A DNA stretch of 59,240 nt from Halomonas sp. 25-S5 (GTDB lineage Bacteria > Pseudomonadota > Gammaproteobacteria > Pseudomonadales > Halomonadaceae), in NCBI RefSeq assembly GCF_029889845.1, contig NZ_JARANV010000025.1:1-59240 (forward strand), read 5' to 3'. The translations under genes were made by a program, and so were the position numbers. Positions 1-11,325 of the stretch are shown here, one piece after another. Each line of letters starts with the position of its first letter. Within the stretch, counting starts at the first letter, position 1. The notes beneath the pieces are model-generated. The model was given only the letters and a program-made list of their open reading frames with translations. It did no database searches and had not been told where the DNA came from.

Positions 1-25
1 CCCCCCCCCCCCCCCCCCCCCCCCC
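1..25. repeat. Homopolymer of 25 C at the window edge
   Basis: The window opens with 25 consecutive C residues followed by ATCCCC. No gene overlaps it. A tract this long is either a slippage-prone homopolymer or a sequencing/assembly artefact; the sequence alone cannot decide. Confidence 0.6.
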
Positions 26-78
26 ATCCCCACAATCTTCAAGCTCAAGTCGTCAACCGTCATCATGCCTAGGCTAGT

Positions 79-2092
<2,014 letters not shown>

Positions 2093-2251
2093 ATCGTGAC
2101 CTCTTGCGGTTCGCGGTCGTCAATCTGCCATGGTGGCCGATGGCAGGGCACTTGAGTAGTGTCGCCGTTGCCCGACAGGCAGCGGCTGTCCGTGAGGGAG
2201 TGGATATCCTATCGTGTAGCGGTATTCCCGCCTGTCGGCAAGGAGATCGAG

Positions 2252-2620
2252 ATGGCCAGATTCCGTGGCGGCTTGCTGGTGGCGCGGCTGCGGCGTCGCG
2301 CCCACGTGCTGGGCCATATCGGCCGCGCCCTGCGACTGTTCCTGCCCATGACCCGCGATGTGCTGCTGCGACGCTACCGCCCGGTGCCGTGGGGGGCCTT
2401 CCTGTGGATGCTGGCGGCCCTGGCGTACCTGGTCTCGCCGCTTGACCTGATCCCCGATATGTTCGTGCTGCTGGGGTTGGTGGACGATGCGGTGATCGTC
2501 GGCTGGCTGTTGACCCGGGTCGACCGGCGTCTGGCGGGCTATCGTGCCTGGCGGGAGCGCGGGGCGGGGAGTGACCCGCCTTCCGGCGACGATCGAGGCG
2601 ACGTGGAGCCGCCATCTTGA
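2252..2620 (+). CDS. DUF1232 (YkvA-like) small membrane protein
   Basis: A 122-residue protein starting MARFRGG, preceded by AGGAGA. An upstream in-frame extension lacks a ribosome site. The core, about residues 47-90 (AYLVSPLDLIPD, then LLGLVDDAVIVGWLL), is the signature of the DUF1232/YkvA family: a short hydrophobic hairpin with a conserved SPxDxIPD motif. The family has no firmly established function. A basic N-terminus and acidic C-terminal tail flank the core. It precedes two thioesterase genes by 49 nt. Confidence 0.8.
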   Translation: MARFRGGLLVARLRRRAHVLGHIGRALRLFLPMTRDVLLRRYRPVPWGAFLWMLAALAYLVSPLDLIPDMFVLLGLVDDAVIVGWLLTRVDRRLAGYRAWRERGAGSDPPSGDDRGDVEPPS

Positions 2621-2669
2621 TACGATCGTTTGAAATCTTCGTTTCCCTGTTGCCACCTGCGAGGCCCGG

Positions 2670-3167
2670 ATGACCCACGGCCAGACCCCGAGCGACGCCG
2701 ACTGGCGTCGCGCCCTGACGCGCTTCGTCACGGCGATCACGCACACCCGTGAATTGGGCCTCGAGGTGCTCGAGGTCACCCCCGAGGTGACCACCATGCG
2801 CCTGCCCTGGTGCGACGACCTGCTCGGCGATACCGCCCGGGGGCTGGTGCACGGTGGGGTGCTGACCATGCTGCTGGACACCGCCTGCGGTTCGGCAGTG
2901 TTGCCGGCCCTACCGGCGCCGGAGATCTGTCCGACCCTGGACCTGCGGGTCGACCACTTCCGGCCGGGGGTGGCGGGGCGGGCCATCCTCGCCGAAGCGC
3001 GCGTGATTCGGGTCACCGAGTCGGTGGTCTTCACTGAGGGCATCCTGTGGCAGGAAGCGGGGCGGCCGCTGGCCCGAGGCATTGGCAACTTCGTGCGGCT
3101 GGGGCCGCGCAATACGCCCGACGGCTTCGCCGAGGCGCTGTTCGCGGAGGAGGACGACCATGCGTGA
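2670..3167 (+). CDS. PaaI-type hotdog thioesterase (first of pair)
   Basis: A 165-residue hotdog-fold protein of the acyl-CoA thioesterase (PaaI/YbdB) group, which hydrolyses acyl- or aryl-CoA esters in the cytoplasm. The GLVHGGV motif (H61) followed by MLLDTACG marks the active-site helix. CPTLDLRVDHFRPG is the usual central strand region. It overlaps the next gene by 8 nt, and the next product is also a hotdog protein, so the two may form a hetero-oligomer. The substrate cannot be read from the sequence. Confidence 0.82.
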   Translation: MTHGQTPSDADWRRALTRFVTAITHTRELGLEVLEVTPEVTTMRLPWCDDLLGDTARGLVHGGVLTMLLDTACGSAVLPALPAPEICPTLDLRVDHFRPGVAGRAILAEARVIRVTESVVFTEGILWQEAGRPLARGIGNFVRLGPRNTPDGFAEALFAEEDDHA

Positions 3168-3633
3168 GGGCTTCGACAATGTCGAGTGGCTGGCGAGGAC
3201 CCGCGCCGAGGGCGATGTCGAGGCCTGGTTGGCCCTGGTGCCCTACGCCCGGCGCATCGGGGTCTCGGCGGTCTCCGACGACCCGCAGGGCGAGGGCCTG
3301 CTGTTCCGCCTCGACCCCCGCGAGGGCAATGTCGGCAACGTCCTGCTGCCGGCGCTGCATGGTGGGGTGGTGGCCGCCTTCATGGAGACCGCGGCGACCC
3401 TGGACCTGATGCTCGCCACCCGTGCGCCGCGCCTGCCGCGCATCGTCGACATCTCCATCGACTATCTGCGCACGGCGCGGGTGGTGCCGACCCTGGCCCG
3501 CTGCAGCCTGCTGCGCGAGGGGCGGCGCATGGGCAACGTGCGGGTCTGCGCCTGGCAGGAGAGCGAGGCGGTGCCGGTAGCCACCGCGCGGTTGCACTTC
3601 GTGCTCGGCGATCCCGCCGAGGCAGGCGCTTGA
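3160..3633 (+). CDS. PaaI-type hotdog thioesterase (second of pair)
   Basis: A 157-residue hotdog-fold protein starting MREGFDN; the ATG lies inside the end of the preceding thioesterase gene, implying translational coupling. The ALHGGVVAAFMETAA motif (HGGV at 67-70) and IVDISIDYLRTAR match the PaaI-type fold. A longer in-frame extension upstream only overlaps the first gene out of frame. It resembles its neighbour in architecture but diverges in sequence, like an old tandem duplication. Its last codons carry the -35 element of the htpG heat-shock promoter. Confidence 0.8.
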   Translation: MREGFDNVEWLARTRAEGDVEAWLALVPYARRIGVSAVSDDPQGEGLLFRLDPREGNVGNVLLPALHGGVVAAFMETAATLDLMLATRAPRLPRIVDISIDYLRTARVVPTLARCSLLREGRRMGNVRVCAWQESEAVPVATARLHFVLGDPAEAGA

Positions 3634-3656
3634 AAAACGGCTACCGGGCCCCATAT
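3629..3656 (+). promoter_or_regulatory. Sigma-32 heat-shock promoter of htpG
   Basis: CTTGAAA at 3629-3635 and CCCCATAT at 3649-3656 are separated by 13 nt. Both elements match the RpoH consensus (CTTGAAA and CCCCATNT) exactly, and the spacing is in the accepted range. The site lies 65 nt upstream of the htpG ATG and overlaps the stop codon of the thioesterase gene. Confidence 0.92.
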
Positions 3657-3720
3657 CGACGACAGTTCCGTACCGGTGGCCTCGCCACCATCGTCATGTC
3701 GAAAGAGGGGTCCCAGCCAC

Positions 3721-5625
3721 ATGACTACCGCGACTCATGAGGAAACCCTCGGCTTCCAGACCGAGGTCAAGCAGCTACTGCACCTGATGATCAACTCCCT
3801 GTACTCGAACCGGGAGATCTTCCTGCGCGAGCTGATTTCCAACGGCGCCGATGCCTGCGACAAGCTGCGCTACGCGGCCCTGGACAACGACGCGCTATAC
3901 GAAGGCGACAGCGAGCTACGCATCGAGATCGACCACGACGCCGAGGCGGGCACCGTGACCGTGCGCGACAACGGCGTCGGCATGAACCGCGACGAGGTGA
4001 TCGAGAACCTCGGCACCATCGCGCGTTCCGGCACCGCCGAGTTCCTCAAGCAGCTCTCCGGCGAGCAGCAGAAGGATGCCCGGCTGATCGGCCAGTTTGG
4101 TGTCGGCTTCTATTCCGGCTTCATCGTCGCCGACGACATCACCGTGCGCACCCGCAAGGCCGGCAGCGCCGAGGCCGAAGGCGTCGAATGGCATTCCCGG
4201 GGTGAGGGCGAGTTCACCGTTGCCGATATCGAGCGCGAGGTCCACGGCACCGAGGTCGTGCTGCACCTCAAGGAGGATGCCCGCGAGTTCGCCGACGACT
4301 TCCGCTTGAAGAGCCTGGTGCGCAAGTATTCCGACCATATCGAGGTGCCGGTGCGCATGCCCAGGGTCGAGGCCGCCAAGGACGAGGACGGCAACGACAT
4401 CGAGGGCAGCGAGACCACCACCTGGGAGACCGTCAACGAGGCCACCGCGCTCTGGGTGCGGCCCAAGAGCGAGATCTCCGACGACGAGTACAAGGGCTTC
4501 TACAAGCACGTGGCCCATGACTTCAGCGATCCGTTGACCTGGAGCCACAACAAGGTCGAGGGCAAGCTCGAGTATACCAGCCTGCTCTACGTGCCCGGCC
4601 GTGCGCCCTTCGATCTCTATGAGCGCGATGGCGCCCGGGGCGTGAAGCTCTATGTGCAGCGCGTCTTCATCATGGACGACGCCGAGCAGTTCCTGCCGCT
4701 TTACCTGCGCTTCATCAAGGGCGTGCTGGATACCCGCGACCTGTCGCTCAACGTCTCCCGCGAGCTGCTGCAGCAGGATCCCAAGGTCGAGAAGATCAAG
4801 TCCGCCCTGACCAAGCGGGCGCTGGACATGCTGGGGAAGCTGGCCAAGGACAAGGCGGCCTACCAGACCTTCTGGAACACCTTCGGCAGCGTGCTAAAGG
4901 AGGGCCCGGCGGAGGATTTCGCCAACCGCGAGAAGATCGCCGGCCTGCTGCGCTTCTCCACCACTCAAACCGACAGCACCACTCAGGACCAGTCGCTGGC
5001 CGACTACGTCTCGCGCATGAAGGACGGGCAGGAGAAGATCTACTACATCGTCGCCGACGGCTTCAATGCGGCCAAGTCGAGCCCACACCTGGAGATCTTC
5101 CGCAAGAAGGGCATCGAGGTGCTGCTGCTGCATGACCGCATCGACGAGTGGCTGATGAGCCATCTCGACGAGTTCGAGGGCAAGCACCTCGTCGACGTGG
5201 CCAAGGGTGAGCTCGATCTCGGCGACGTCGAGGACGAGGAGGAGAAGAAGGCCCAGGAGGAGACCGCCAAGGCCAAGCAGGACCTGGTCAAGCGCGTCAA
5301 GGAGGCGCTGGGTGACGAGGTCCAGGAGGTCAAGGTGACCCACCGCCTGACCGACTCGCCGGCCTGCGTGGTGCTGCCCGAGCACGAGATGGGCTTCCAG
5401 ATGCGCCGCATCATGGAGGCCGCCGGCCAGCCGATGCCCGAGGTCAAGCCGATCCTCGAGCTCAACCCCGAGCATGCGCTGGTAGCGCGCCTCGAGAGTG
5501 TCGAGGGTGAGGGCTTCGAGGACCTGGCGCGTATCCTGCTCGACCAGGCGATCATCGCCGAGGGCGGCCACCTCGACGATCCCGCCGCCTACGTCAAGCG
5601 TCTCAATGCGTTGCTGAGCGCTTGA
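3721..5625 (+). CDS. htpG: Hsp90-family chaperone HtpG
   Basis: A 634-residue cytoplasmic ATP-dependent chaperone. The chosen start ([20 protein letters not shown]) matches the family N-terminus. The GHKL ATPase domain shows [16 protein letters not shown] (E catalytic, N for Mg), [15 protein letters not shown] and [11 protein letters not shown]. The middle domain contains [11 protein letters not shown] and SRELLQQDP; the C-terminal domain ends near [10 protein letters not shown]. Length equals the usual bacterial HtpG (about 625-640). The exact sigma-32 promoter just upstream supports heat-shock control. A strong hairpin follows the stop. Confidence 0.98.
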   Translation: MTTATHEETLGFQTEVKQLLHLMINSLYSNREIFLRELISNGADACDKLRYAALDNDALYEGDSELRIEIDHDAEAGTVTVRDNGVGMNRDEVIENLGTIARSGTAEFLKQLSGEQQKDARLIGQFGVGFYSGFIVADDITVRTRKAGSAEAEGVEWHSRGEGEFTVADIEREVHGTEVVLHLKEDAREFADDFRLKSLVRKYSDHIEVPVRMPRVEAAKDEDGNDIEGSETTTWETVNEATALWVRPKSEISDDEYKGFYKHVAHDFSDPLTWSHNKVEGKLEYTSLLYVPGRAPFDLYERDGARGVKLYVQRVFIMDDAEQFLPLYLRFIKGVLDTRDLSLNVSRELLQQDPKVEKIKSALTKRALDMLGKLAKDKAAYQTFWNTFGSVLKEGPAEDFANREKIAGLLRFSTTQTDSTTQDQSLADYVSRMKDGQEKIYYIVADGFNAAKSSPHLEIFRKKGIEVLLLHDRIDEWLMSHLDEFEGKHLVDVAKGELDLGDVEDEEEKKAQEETAKAKQDLVKRVKEALGDEVQEVKVTHRLTDSPACVVLPEHEMGFQMRRIMEAAGQPMPEVKPILELNPEHALVARLESVEGEGFEDLARILLDQAIIAEGGHLDDPAAYVKRLNALLSA

Positions 5626-5665
5626 TTCCCATTCGGCCGTCCATGGCTGGCACCTCCTCAATTGC

Positions 5666-5693
5666 TGCCGGCCGCCCCAATGGGCGGCCGGCA
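5666..5693. terminator. Hairpin between htpG and the GntR gene
   Basis: A perfect 12-bp stem (TGCCGGCCGCCC at 5666-5677 and its complement at 5682-5693) with the loop CAAT sits between convergent htpG and the GntR gene. It probably terminates both strands, although no long T-run follows on either side. Confidence 0.65.
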
Positions 5694-5698
5694 TGCGT

Positions 5699-6424
5699 TC
5701 AGAGCACGTTCCAGTAGCAGTGCCGCTGGGTCTCGCAGCGTGAGACTCGGTATTCTAGTGCTTCGCCCTGAAGCCCACGAGCAATCCTGCGGATCTCCAG
5801 CAGCGGCGAGCCTAGCGCCACGCCTAGATGCTTCTCCTCCTGAGCACCCGCTGCCACCGCGAAGAGACGTTCTTCCGCTTTTGCCACGCTTTGTCCGAAT
5901 CGCTGCTGGTAGAGCTGGTAAAGAGTGTTGGGCAAAGTCTGGGGCTCTTTTTCCAGTGCCGGGAAGCGAGCCGCATCGACTACCAGATCCTCCAGCAGCG
6001 CCGGCATCTCGTCCAACTCCCTTACCCGCTGGATGTGCACCACTACTGTTCCTTCTTTAGTCCCCAATACCTCTGCCTCATCCGCCGTGGCCGTTCGGCG
6101 CTCGCGAAGCAGCACCCGGGTCACGGGTAGCGAGCGAGTACCATCGATGCGTGTGAGATGGAAGAACTGGAACAGTGAGCGGTCACTGTCGTGGGTTGCA
6201 ACCACGGTGCCCTTGCCCTGATGACGAATCACCACATGATCGCTGGCCAGGGCATCTACAGCCTTGCGCAGAGTGCCTACGCTGACCCCGTACTCCTGCG
6301 ACAGGGCTGACTCGCTGGGGATGAAGGTACCTGGTGGCCAATCCCCTGAAACGATGCGTGATAGCAGTGCCTCCTTGATCTGCTGGTAGAGCGGTCGATA
6401 GCTGGGTTTCAGCGGGTCGTTCAT
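5699..6424 (-). CDS. GntR/HutC-family regulator of the sulfolactate genes
   Basis: A 241-residue transcription factor with an N-terminal GntR winged helix (residues about 8-75: YQQIKEALLSRIVSGDWPPG, then PSESALSQEYGVSVGTLRKA) and a C-terminal UTRA effector domain typical of the HutC subfamily. The start at MNDPLKPSYRPLYQQ is supported by AAGGGA upstream; a longer in-frame extension lacks a ribosome site. It diverges from suyAB, and an imperfect 19-bp palindrome lies over the predicted suyA promoter. It probably represses suyAB and perhaps the downstream slc genes, with sulfolactate or a metabolite as inducer; that is inference from position. Confidence 0.85.
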   Translation of the reverse strand: MNDPLKPSYRPLYQQIKEALLSRIVSGDWPPGTFIPSESALSQEYGVSVGTLRKAVDALASDHVVIRHQGKGTVVATHDSDRSLFQFFHLTRIDGTRSLPVTRVLLRERRTATADEAEVLGTKEGTVVVHIQRVRELDEMPALLEDLVVDAARFPALEKEPQTLPNTLYQLYQQRFGQSVAKAEERLFAVAAGAQEEKHLGVALGSPLLEIRRIARGLQGEALEYRVSRCETQRHCYWNVL

Positions 6425-6516
6425 GTGCGGTCCCTTGGCTGTGTTGCCTGTGCAGCATCCGTTTCCATCGAATGCTACGGCGTTGAAGGATGATAGCAAA
6501 AAAACATGTAGATGAC

Positions 6517-6549
6517 TTGACTACCCTGTATCATATGTCATATATATGA
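6517..6549 (+). promoter_or_regulatory. suyAB promoter with overlapping GntR operator
   Basis: A -35 hexamer TTGACT (6517-6522) and an AT-rich -10 (TATATA at 6541-6546, 18-nt spacer) precede suyA. The imperfect palindrome TCATATGTCATATATATGA (6531-6549) overlaps the spacer and -10, where bound repressor would block RNA polymerase. It sits between the divergent GntR gene and suyA. Confidence 0.55.
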
Positions 6550-6643
6550 ATTGAGGCTTCGCAGTATCCCGTTCGCCACAGTCGTGATCTCGAGCTCGAA
6601 TCGAGATAACGCCAACAGACCTCACAAGTGGAGAAGAAACATC

Positions 6644-6928
6644 ATGAGCATCGACTTCGTAGTACATGATGCCGACGACAGCGTCGGCGTCGCGGTGGTC
6701 GAGGGAATTCAGGCCGGTCAGGAACTGACCGGGTGGGTCATGCAAGAGGATCAGACCATTACCTGCAAGGTGAGCGATCCCATTCCCATTGGCCACAAGC
6801 TGGCGATCCGCGACCTGGCCGAAGGTGACACCGTCATCAAGTACAGCGTAGATATCGGTCGCGTTATCAAGCCGATCAAGAAGGGCGAGCACCTGCACGT
6901 CCACAATGTCAAAACCAAGAGGTGGTAA
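6644..6928 (+). CDS. suyA: (R)-sulfolactate sulfo-lyase small subunit
   Basis: A 94-residue SAF-domain protein of the UxaA/altronate hydrolase N-terminal family, matching the small subunit of (R)-3-sulfolactate sulfo-lyase (SuyA, about 8-10 kDa). With SuyB it eliminates sulfite from (R)-sulfolactate to give pyruvate. Visible motifs are the beta-clip strands around [17 protein letters not shown] and [18 protein letters not shown], and a C-terminal [18 protein letters not shown]. The start at MSIDFVVHD has GTGGAGAAG upstream; an in-frame upstream extension runs into the promoter and is rejected. The stop is 2 nt before the suyB ATG, as expected for paired subunits. Confidence 0.9.
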   Translation: MSIDFVVHDADDSVGVAVVEGIQAGQELTGWVMQEDQTITCKVSDPIPIGHKLAIRDLAEGDTVIKYSVDIGRVIKPIKKGEHLHVHNVKTKRW

Positions 6929-6930
6929 GC

Positions 6931-8100
6931 ATGGAAATCAAAGGTCGCAAGTTTCTGGGCTATCGTCGCGAGAATGGTCGTGTCGGTGTCCGCAACCACG
7001 TCATCGTGCTGCCGGTCGACGACATTTCCAACGCTGCCGCGGAAGCCGTGGCCAACAATATCAAGGGCACCCTGGCCATTCCGCATCCCTACGGTCGGCT
7101 TCAGTTCGGCGCCGACCTGGACCTGCACTTCCGCACTCTGATCGGCACCGGCTGCAACCCCAATGTCGCCGCCGTCATCGTCATCGGCATCGAGCCGGGC
7201 TGGACCAACAAGGTCGTCGACGGCATCAAGGCCACCGGCAAGCCGGTCGAGGGCTTCTGGATCGAGCAGAACGGGGATCACAACACCATCTGCGCCGCCT
7301 CCAAGAAGGCTCGCGAGTTCGTGCAGCACGCCAGTGAGCTGCAGCGAGAGGAGTGTGACGTCGACGAGCTGTGGGTCTCCACCAAGTGCGGTGAGTCCGA
7401 TACCACCTCGGGCTGCGGCGCCAACCCCACCGTCGGAGCGGCGTTCGACAAGCTGTATGAGGCGGGCTGCACGCTGGTGTTCGGCGAGACTTCGGAGCTG
7501 ACCGGGGGCGAGCATCTCGTCGCCGAGCGTTGCGCCACTCCGGAAGTTCGCGAGCAGTTCCAGGCGATGTTCGATCGCTACAGCGACATGATCGACCGCC
7601 ACAAGACCAGCGATCTCTCCGAGTCCCAGCCGACCAAGGGCAACATCGAGGGCGGGCTGACCACCATCGAGGAGAAGGCGCTGGGGAACATCCAGAAGAT
7701 CGGCAAGCGCTGCCAGGTCGACGGGGTGCTGGACAAGGCCGAGCATCCCGACAAGCCGGGTCTGTGGTTCATGGACTCTTCGTCCGCCGCCGCCGAGATG
7801 GTCACCCTGTGTGCTGCCTCGGGCTACGTGGTGCACTTCTTCCCCACCGGCCAGGGCAACGTGATCGGCAACCCGATCCTGCCGGTGATCAAGATCTGTG
7901 CCAACCCGCGGACGGTACGCACCATGGGCGAGCACATCGATGTTGATGTCTCTCACCTGTTGAAGCGTGAGATCAACATGGAAGAAGCCGGCGACCAGTT
8001 GCTCGAGATGATGCTGCGCACCGCCAATGGTCGAAATACCGCGGCCGAGGCCTTGGGACATCGTGAGTTCGTGCTGACGCGTCTCTACGAGAGCGCTTGA
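6931..8100 (+). CDS. suyB: (R)-sulfolactate sulfo-lyase large subunit
   Basis: A 389-residue member of the UxaA C-terminal/altronate dehydratase family, the catalytic large subunit of SuyAB: (R)-3-sulfolactate to pyruvate plus sulfite. It begins [24 protein letters not shown], the typical family opening. Conserved Cys-containing stretches [24 protein letters not shown] and VTLCAASG fit the iron-dependent lyase fold. AGAGGTGG precedes the ATG. The assignment as sulfo-lyase rather than altronate or galactarate dehydratase rests on the separate small subunit and on slcC, comC and hpsN nearby. A GC-rich hairpin follows. Confidence 0.9.
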   Translation: MEIKGRKFLGYRRENGRVGVRNHVIVLPVDDISNAAAEAVANNIKGTLAIPHPYGRLQFGADLDLHFRTLIGTGCNPNVAAVIVIGIEPGWTNKVVDGIKATGKPVEGFWIEQNGDHNTICAASKKAREFVQHASELQREECDVDELWVSTKCGESDTTSGCGANPTVGAAFDKLYEAGCTLVFGETSELTGGEHLVAERCATPEVREQFQAMFDRYSDMIDRHKTSDLSESQPTKGNIEGGLTTIEEKALGNIQKIGKRCQVDGVLDKAEHPDKPGLWFMDSSSAAAEMVTLCAASGYVVHFFPTGQGNVIGNPILPVIKICANPRTVRTMGEHIDVDVSHLLKREINMEEAGDQLLEMMLRTANGRNTAAEALGHREFVLTRLYESA

Positions 8101-8111
8101 TATCAACGACA

Positions 8112-8143
8112 CACCCCCGCCCCACGGTGGGGGAGTTTCCTTT
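8112..8143 (+). terminator. Possible terminator after suyB
   Basis: A C-rich/G-rich inverted repeat (ACCCCC and GGTGGGGG arms) is followed by TTTCCTTT just after suyB. It could end or attenuate the suyAB transcript before the transporter genes. The exact pairing is ambiguous. Confidence 0.45.
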
Positions 8144-8266
8144 GCCTTCATCGAGAGAGGAGGTGCCTCTTCGTTTTCTAACTTCTAAGGCGTCGGGTTA
8201 GTGACAAGCCCGACGGTGCAATGCATGCAAGCTCAAGACGACAACGACAATATCTGGAGGTACGTC

Positions 8267-9232
8267 ATGCGAGTCACTCACTCAATCGCCCTGGCCACGG
8301 GGTTCGGAATGGCCATCGTCGGCAGTTTCACGCCTCTGGCAGCTGCGGATGACTTTCCCAGCAAGGATGTTCAGTACGTGATTCCGTTCGGGCCCGGCGG
8401 CGAGTCCGATATCAGCGCCCGGCTGCAACAGAAATACTTCGAAGAGATCACCGGCGAGCAACTGGTGGTGCAGTATATGCCCGGGGGCGGCGGCGCCGTG
8501 GGCTGGTCCCAGCTCTCGGACATGTCCAACGACGGCTACAGAATTATGGGCTCCAACCTGCCTCACATCATCCTCAAGCCCATGGGCAAGGACGTCGGCT
8601 TCCAGACTGAGGACCTGAACAACTTCTTCTACTTCCATTACTCGCCCGACGCCATCTTAGTGCGCAACGACAGCCCCTACGAGACCCTTGACGACCTGAT
8701 CCAGGCCGCCGAGCAGACCCCTGGGGCGGTGACCTTCTCCGGCAGCGGTACCTACAGCGCCAACGACGTGGCAAACACCCGCTTCCAACAACTCGCCGAC
8801 ATCACCACCACCTACATCCCGTTCAAGGGCACCGGGGCGGCGGTGACGGCGCTGCTCGGCGGCCAAGTCCAGGCCGAGTGGGGCTACACCACGGTGGCCG
8901 CCAACCATCAGGACAAGGTACGCATGCTGGCGGTAGCGGCCGAGGAGCGTCACCCCATGTTCCCGGACGTGCCGACCTTCAATGAGCTTGGCTACGACAT
9001 GGTCGGCGGCGCCTACCGCGGCATGGCAGTGCCGGAGGGCACGCCCGAGGAGGTTCAGCAGGAACTGTCCGAGATCTTCCAGCAGATCAACGAGAATCCT
9101 GAGTTCCAACAGGAGATGCAGGACCTGGGCTTCGTGTTGATGGACGTCCCGCTCGAGGAGATGGACGCCTTCATGGCGGAGCGTCAGGAGGTCTACGAGG
9201 CCACTGCTCGTGAACTCGGCCTGATCGACTGA
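8267..9232 (+). CDS. slcH: TTT transporter solute-binding protein (TctC/SlcH type)
   Basis: A 321-residue periplasmic receptor of the Bug/TctC family, the binding component of a tripartite tricarboxylate-type transporter. The start MRVTHSIALATG follows CTGGAGG and gives a clean signal peptide, likely cut after LAA (about residue 27). Family signatures include IPFGPGGESDISAR, a GGGGAVGW turn and an ALLGGQVQAEWGY strand. The large and small membrane subunits follow directly. In Chromohalobacter salexigens a TTT system named SlcHFG is linked to sulfolactate use; that precedent and the position between suyAB and slcC support sulfolactate as ligand. The symbol is by analogy. Confidence 0.82.
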   Translation: MRVTHSIALATGFGMAIVGSFTPLAAADDFPSKDVQYVIPFGPGGESDISARLQQKYFEEITGEQLVVQYMPGGGGAVGWSQLSDMSNDGYRIMGSNLPHIILKPMGKDVGFQTEDLNNFFYFHYSPDAILVRNDSPYETLDDLIQAAEQTPGAVTFSGSGTYSANDVANTRFQQLADITTTYIPFKGTGAAVTALLGGQVQAEWGYTTVAANHQDKVRMLAVAAEERHPMFPDVPTFNELGYDMVGGAYRGMAVPEGTPEEVQQELSEIFQQINENPEFQQEMQDLGFVLMDVPLEEMDAFMAERQEVYEATARELGLID

Positions 9233-9248
9233 TCCGGGGAGGAGCCGC

Positions 9249-10775
9249 ATGGAGATTCTCAGCTATACATTGGGCGCCCTGTCCCCGGTGAACCTGGGGT
9301 TGGCGCTACTCGGGGTGGCCTCGGGGATCATCATCGGGGCCCTGCCGGGGCTATCGGCCACCATGGCGGTGGCGGTGCTGGTCCCGGTAACCTTCGGCAT
9401 GGCGCCGGAATCGGCGCTTATCATGCTGGGGGCCATCTACACCGGGGCGATCTATGGCGGCTCCTATTCTGCCATCCTGGTCAATACGCCGGGGACCCCC
9501 TCGGCCATCGCTACCACCTTCGACGGCTTCCCCATGGCCAAGCGCGGCGACGGCGACCTGGCGGTCACCCTCTCGACGCTGGCCTCGGTCGCCGGCGGGG
9601 TGGTCGGGGTGCTGGCCCTGCTGACCCTGGCACCGCTGCTGGCCCAGGTGGCCCTTAGCTTCGGGCCTGTGGAGTACTTCTGGCTGGCGATCTTCGGGCT
9701 GACGCTGATCTCGGCGCTGTCCGAGGGGTCCACCCTCAAGGGGTTCATGGGGGCGGGCTTCGGGCTGCTGCTCTCGACTATCGGTGTGGCCGTGGTGGGC
9801 GGCGACACTCGCTATACCTTTGGCTCCCAGGTCCTGCTGGGCGGCATCGAGACGGTATCGGCGCTGATCGGCCTGTACTGTATTCCCGTCCTCATCGATC
9901 TCGTGGCGACGCCCGAGGCACACCTCAAGGTCGATGAAGAGCAGCGTGGCATCCGCCTGCGTGAGGGTCTGGGGCATGCCTGGCTCGGCAAGCTCAACCT
10001 GCTGCGCTCCGCCACTATCGGAACGGTGGTGGCCATCCTGCCCGGCGCCGGGGGCTCCATTGCCAGTCTGGTGTCCTACTCCGAAGCGCGGCGCGCCTCT
10101 CGCGACGCCTCGAGCTTCGGCAAGGGTAATCCCCAAGGCGTGCTGGCCACCGAGTCGGCCAACAACGCCACCGTGGGCGGTGGCTTCATTCCCACCCTGG
10201 TACTAGGCATCCCCGGCACTCCGCCGGACGCGGTGATCCTGGGTGCGCTGCTGGTACAGGGCTTCCGTACCGGGCCGGAGCTGTTCACTACCAACGCCAG
10301 CATCACCTACACCTTCATCGGCGGACTCTTCCTGGCTACCTGCCTGCTGCTGCCGCTGGGGCTGCTGATTGGCCGCTATGCCTTCAAATCGATCATCACC
10401 ATCCCCAAGGCACTATTGGTGCCGACCATCGCCTTCATGACCGTGATCGGGACCTATGCCATCCGCAACAGCGTCAGCGACGTGGTGATCATGCTGACCT
10501 TGGGCGTGGTGGGATGGCTGCTCAATCGCTACGGATTCCGGCCATCCCCCATCGTGCTGGGGCTGATTCTCGGCCCCATCGCCGAACAAGGCTTCGTGCA
10601 GGGCTTCCTGATGGGTCGGGCCAGCGGGGCCGTCGTATCGACCTTCTTCGGCGGTCCCATAAGTTTAACCATCATCGCCCTCTCGGTGCTCAGCGTCTTC
10701 TATCCCATGATCAAGGTGCGCCGAGCCCGGCGGCGCGGCCATGACGGTGGGGGTTCTCACCAGGAGGTTTCGTAA
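9249..10775 (+). CDS. TTT transporter large membrane subunit (TctA type)
   Basis: A 508-residue integral membrane protein with about a dozen hydrophobic segments, the TctA-like large subunit of a tripartite tricarboxylate transporter. Diagnostic motifs are GALPGLSATMAVAVLVP near residue 30, YGGSYSAILVNTPGTP near residue 77, and a second half-repeat with ESANNATVGGGFIPTLVLGIPGTP. GGGGAGGAG lies just before the ATG. The stop overlaps the next ATG by one base. It moves the substrate with an ion gradient; here sulfolactate is inferred. It corresponds to one of SlcF/SlcG in C. salexigens, but I am not sure which letter. Confidence 0.88.
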   Translation: MEILSYTLGALSPVNLGLALLGVASGIIIGALPGLSATMAVAVLVPVTFGMAPESALIMLGAIYTGAIYGGSYSAILVNTPGTPSAIATTFDGFPMAKRGDGDLAVTLSTLASVAGGVVGVLALLTLAPLLAQVALSFGPVEYFWLAIFGLTLISALSEGSTLKGFMGAGFGLLLSTIGVAVVGGDTRYTFGSQVLLGGIETVSALIGLYCIPVLIDLVATPEAHLKVDEEQRGIRLREGLGHAWLGKLNLLRSATIGTVVAILPGAGGSIASLVSYSEARRASRDASSFGKGNPQGVLATESANNATVGGGFIPTLVLGIPGTPPDAVILGALLVQGFRTGPELFTTNASITYTFIGGLFLATCLLLPLGLLIGRYAFKSIITIPKALLVPTIAFMTVIGTYAIRNSVSDVVIMLTLGVVGWLLNRYGFRPSPIVLGLILGPIAEQGFVQGFLMGRASGAVVSTFFGGPISLTIIALSVLSVFYPMIKVRRARRRGHDGGGSHQEVS

Positions 10776-11260
10776 TGATGAAGGCACGTCCCAGGATGCA
10801 GGCCACCTGTTCGGCCCGTTCCGAATTCCTGCTGCCGCTTCTGTTCATCGCCGTGAGCGGGCTATGTATCTGGCAGGCCCGGGACATGAGCCAGCTCGGT
10901 GCCATTTTCCCCGTCACTATCGCTGTAGTGATCCTGATCGCCGGCGTGCTGCGGCTCGGCCAATTGGTCATGCATGGGGTGCACAGCAATGTCGGTCGAG
11001 AGCGGGGGTCTACTCCGCGCCGGGTGCTGCTGGTGCTCGCCATGACTGCCTGGGCGCTGATCATGCCCTGGGCCGGCTTCCTGCTGGCGGGGCTGGCAAG
11101 CTTCGTCACCTTGATGCTGATTGCCCAGCACGAGCCCTGGACGCCGCGCCGGCTGCTGGGCCACCTGATCGCCGGCGCCGTGCTGGTGGCCGGCTTCTAT
11201 GGCCTCTTTGCTTTGCTGCTCAATGTGCCGCTGCCGGTGGGCAAGTGGTGGATGGGCTAA
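10775..11260 (+). CDS. TTT transporter small membrane subunit (TctB type)
   Basis: A 161-residue four-helix membrane protein, the TctB-like small subunit. Hydrophobic segments lie at about residues 17-31, 45-64, 88-115 and 127-149. Its ATG overlaps the tctA-like stop (TAATG), indicating coupled translation, and GGAGG is placed just upstream. TctB proteins diverge strongly in sequence, so the call leans on size, topology and position after the receptor and large subunit. Confidence 0.8.
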   Translation: MMKARPRMQATCSARSEFLLPLLFIAVSGLCIWQARDMSQLGAIFPVTIAVVILIAGVLRLGQLVMHGVHSNVGRERGSTPRRVLLVLAMTAWALIMPWAGFLLAGLASFVTLMLIAQHEPWTPRRLLGHLIAGAVLVAGFYGLFALLLNVPLPVGKWWMG

Positions 11261-11325
11261 AGCGCTTTACTGCGACCACACAACGACGAATGCTGGGCTT
11301 GGCCCGGCGAGAGGAGAGGACCCCC

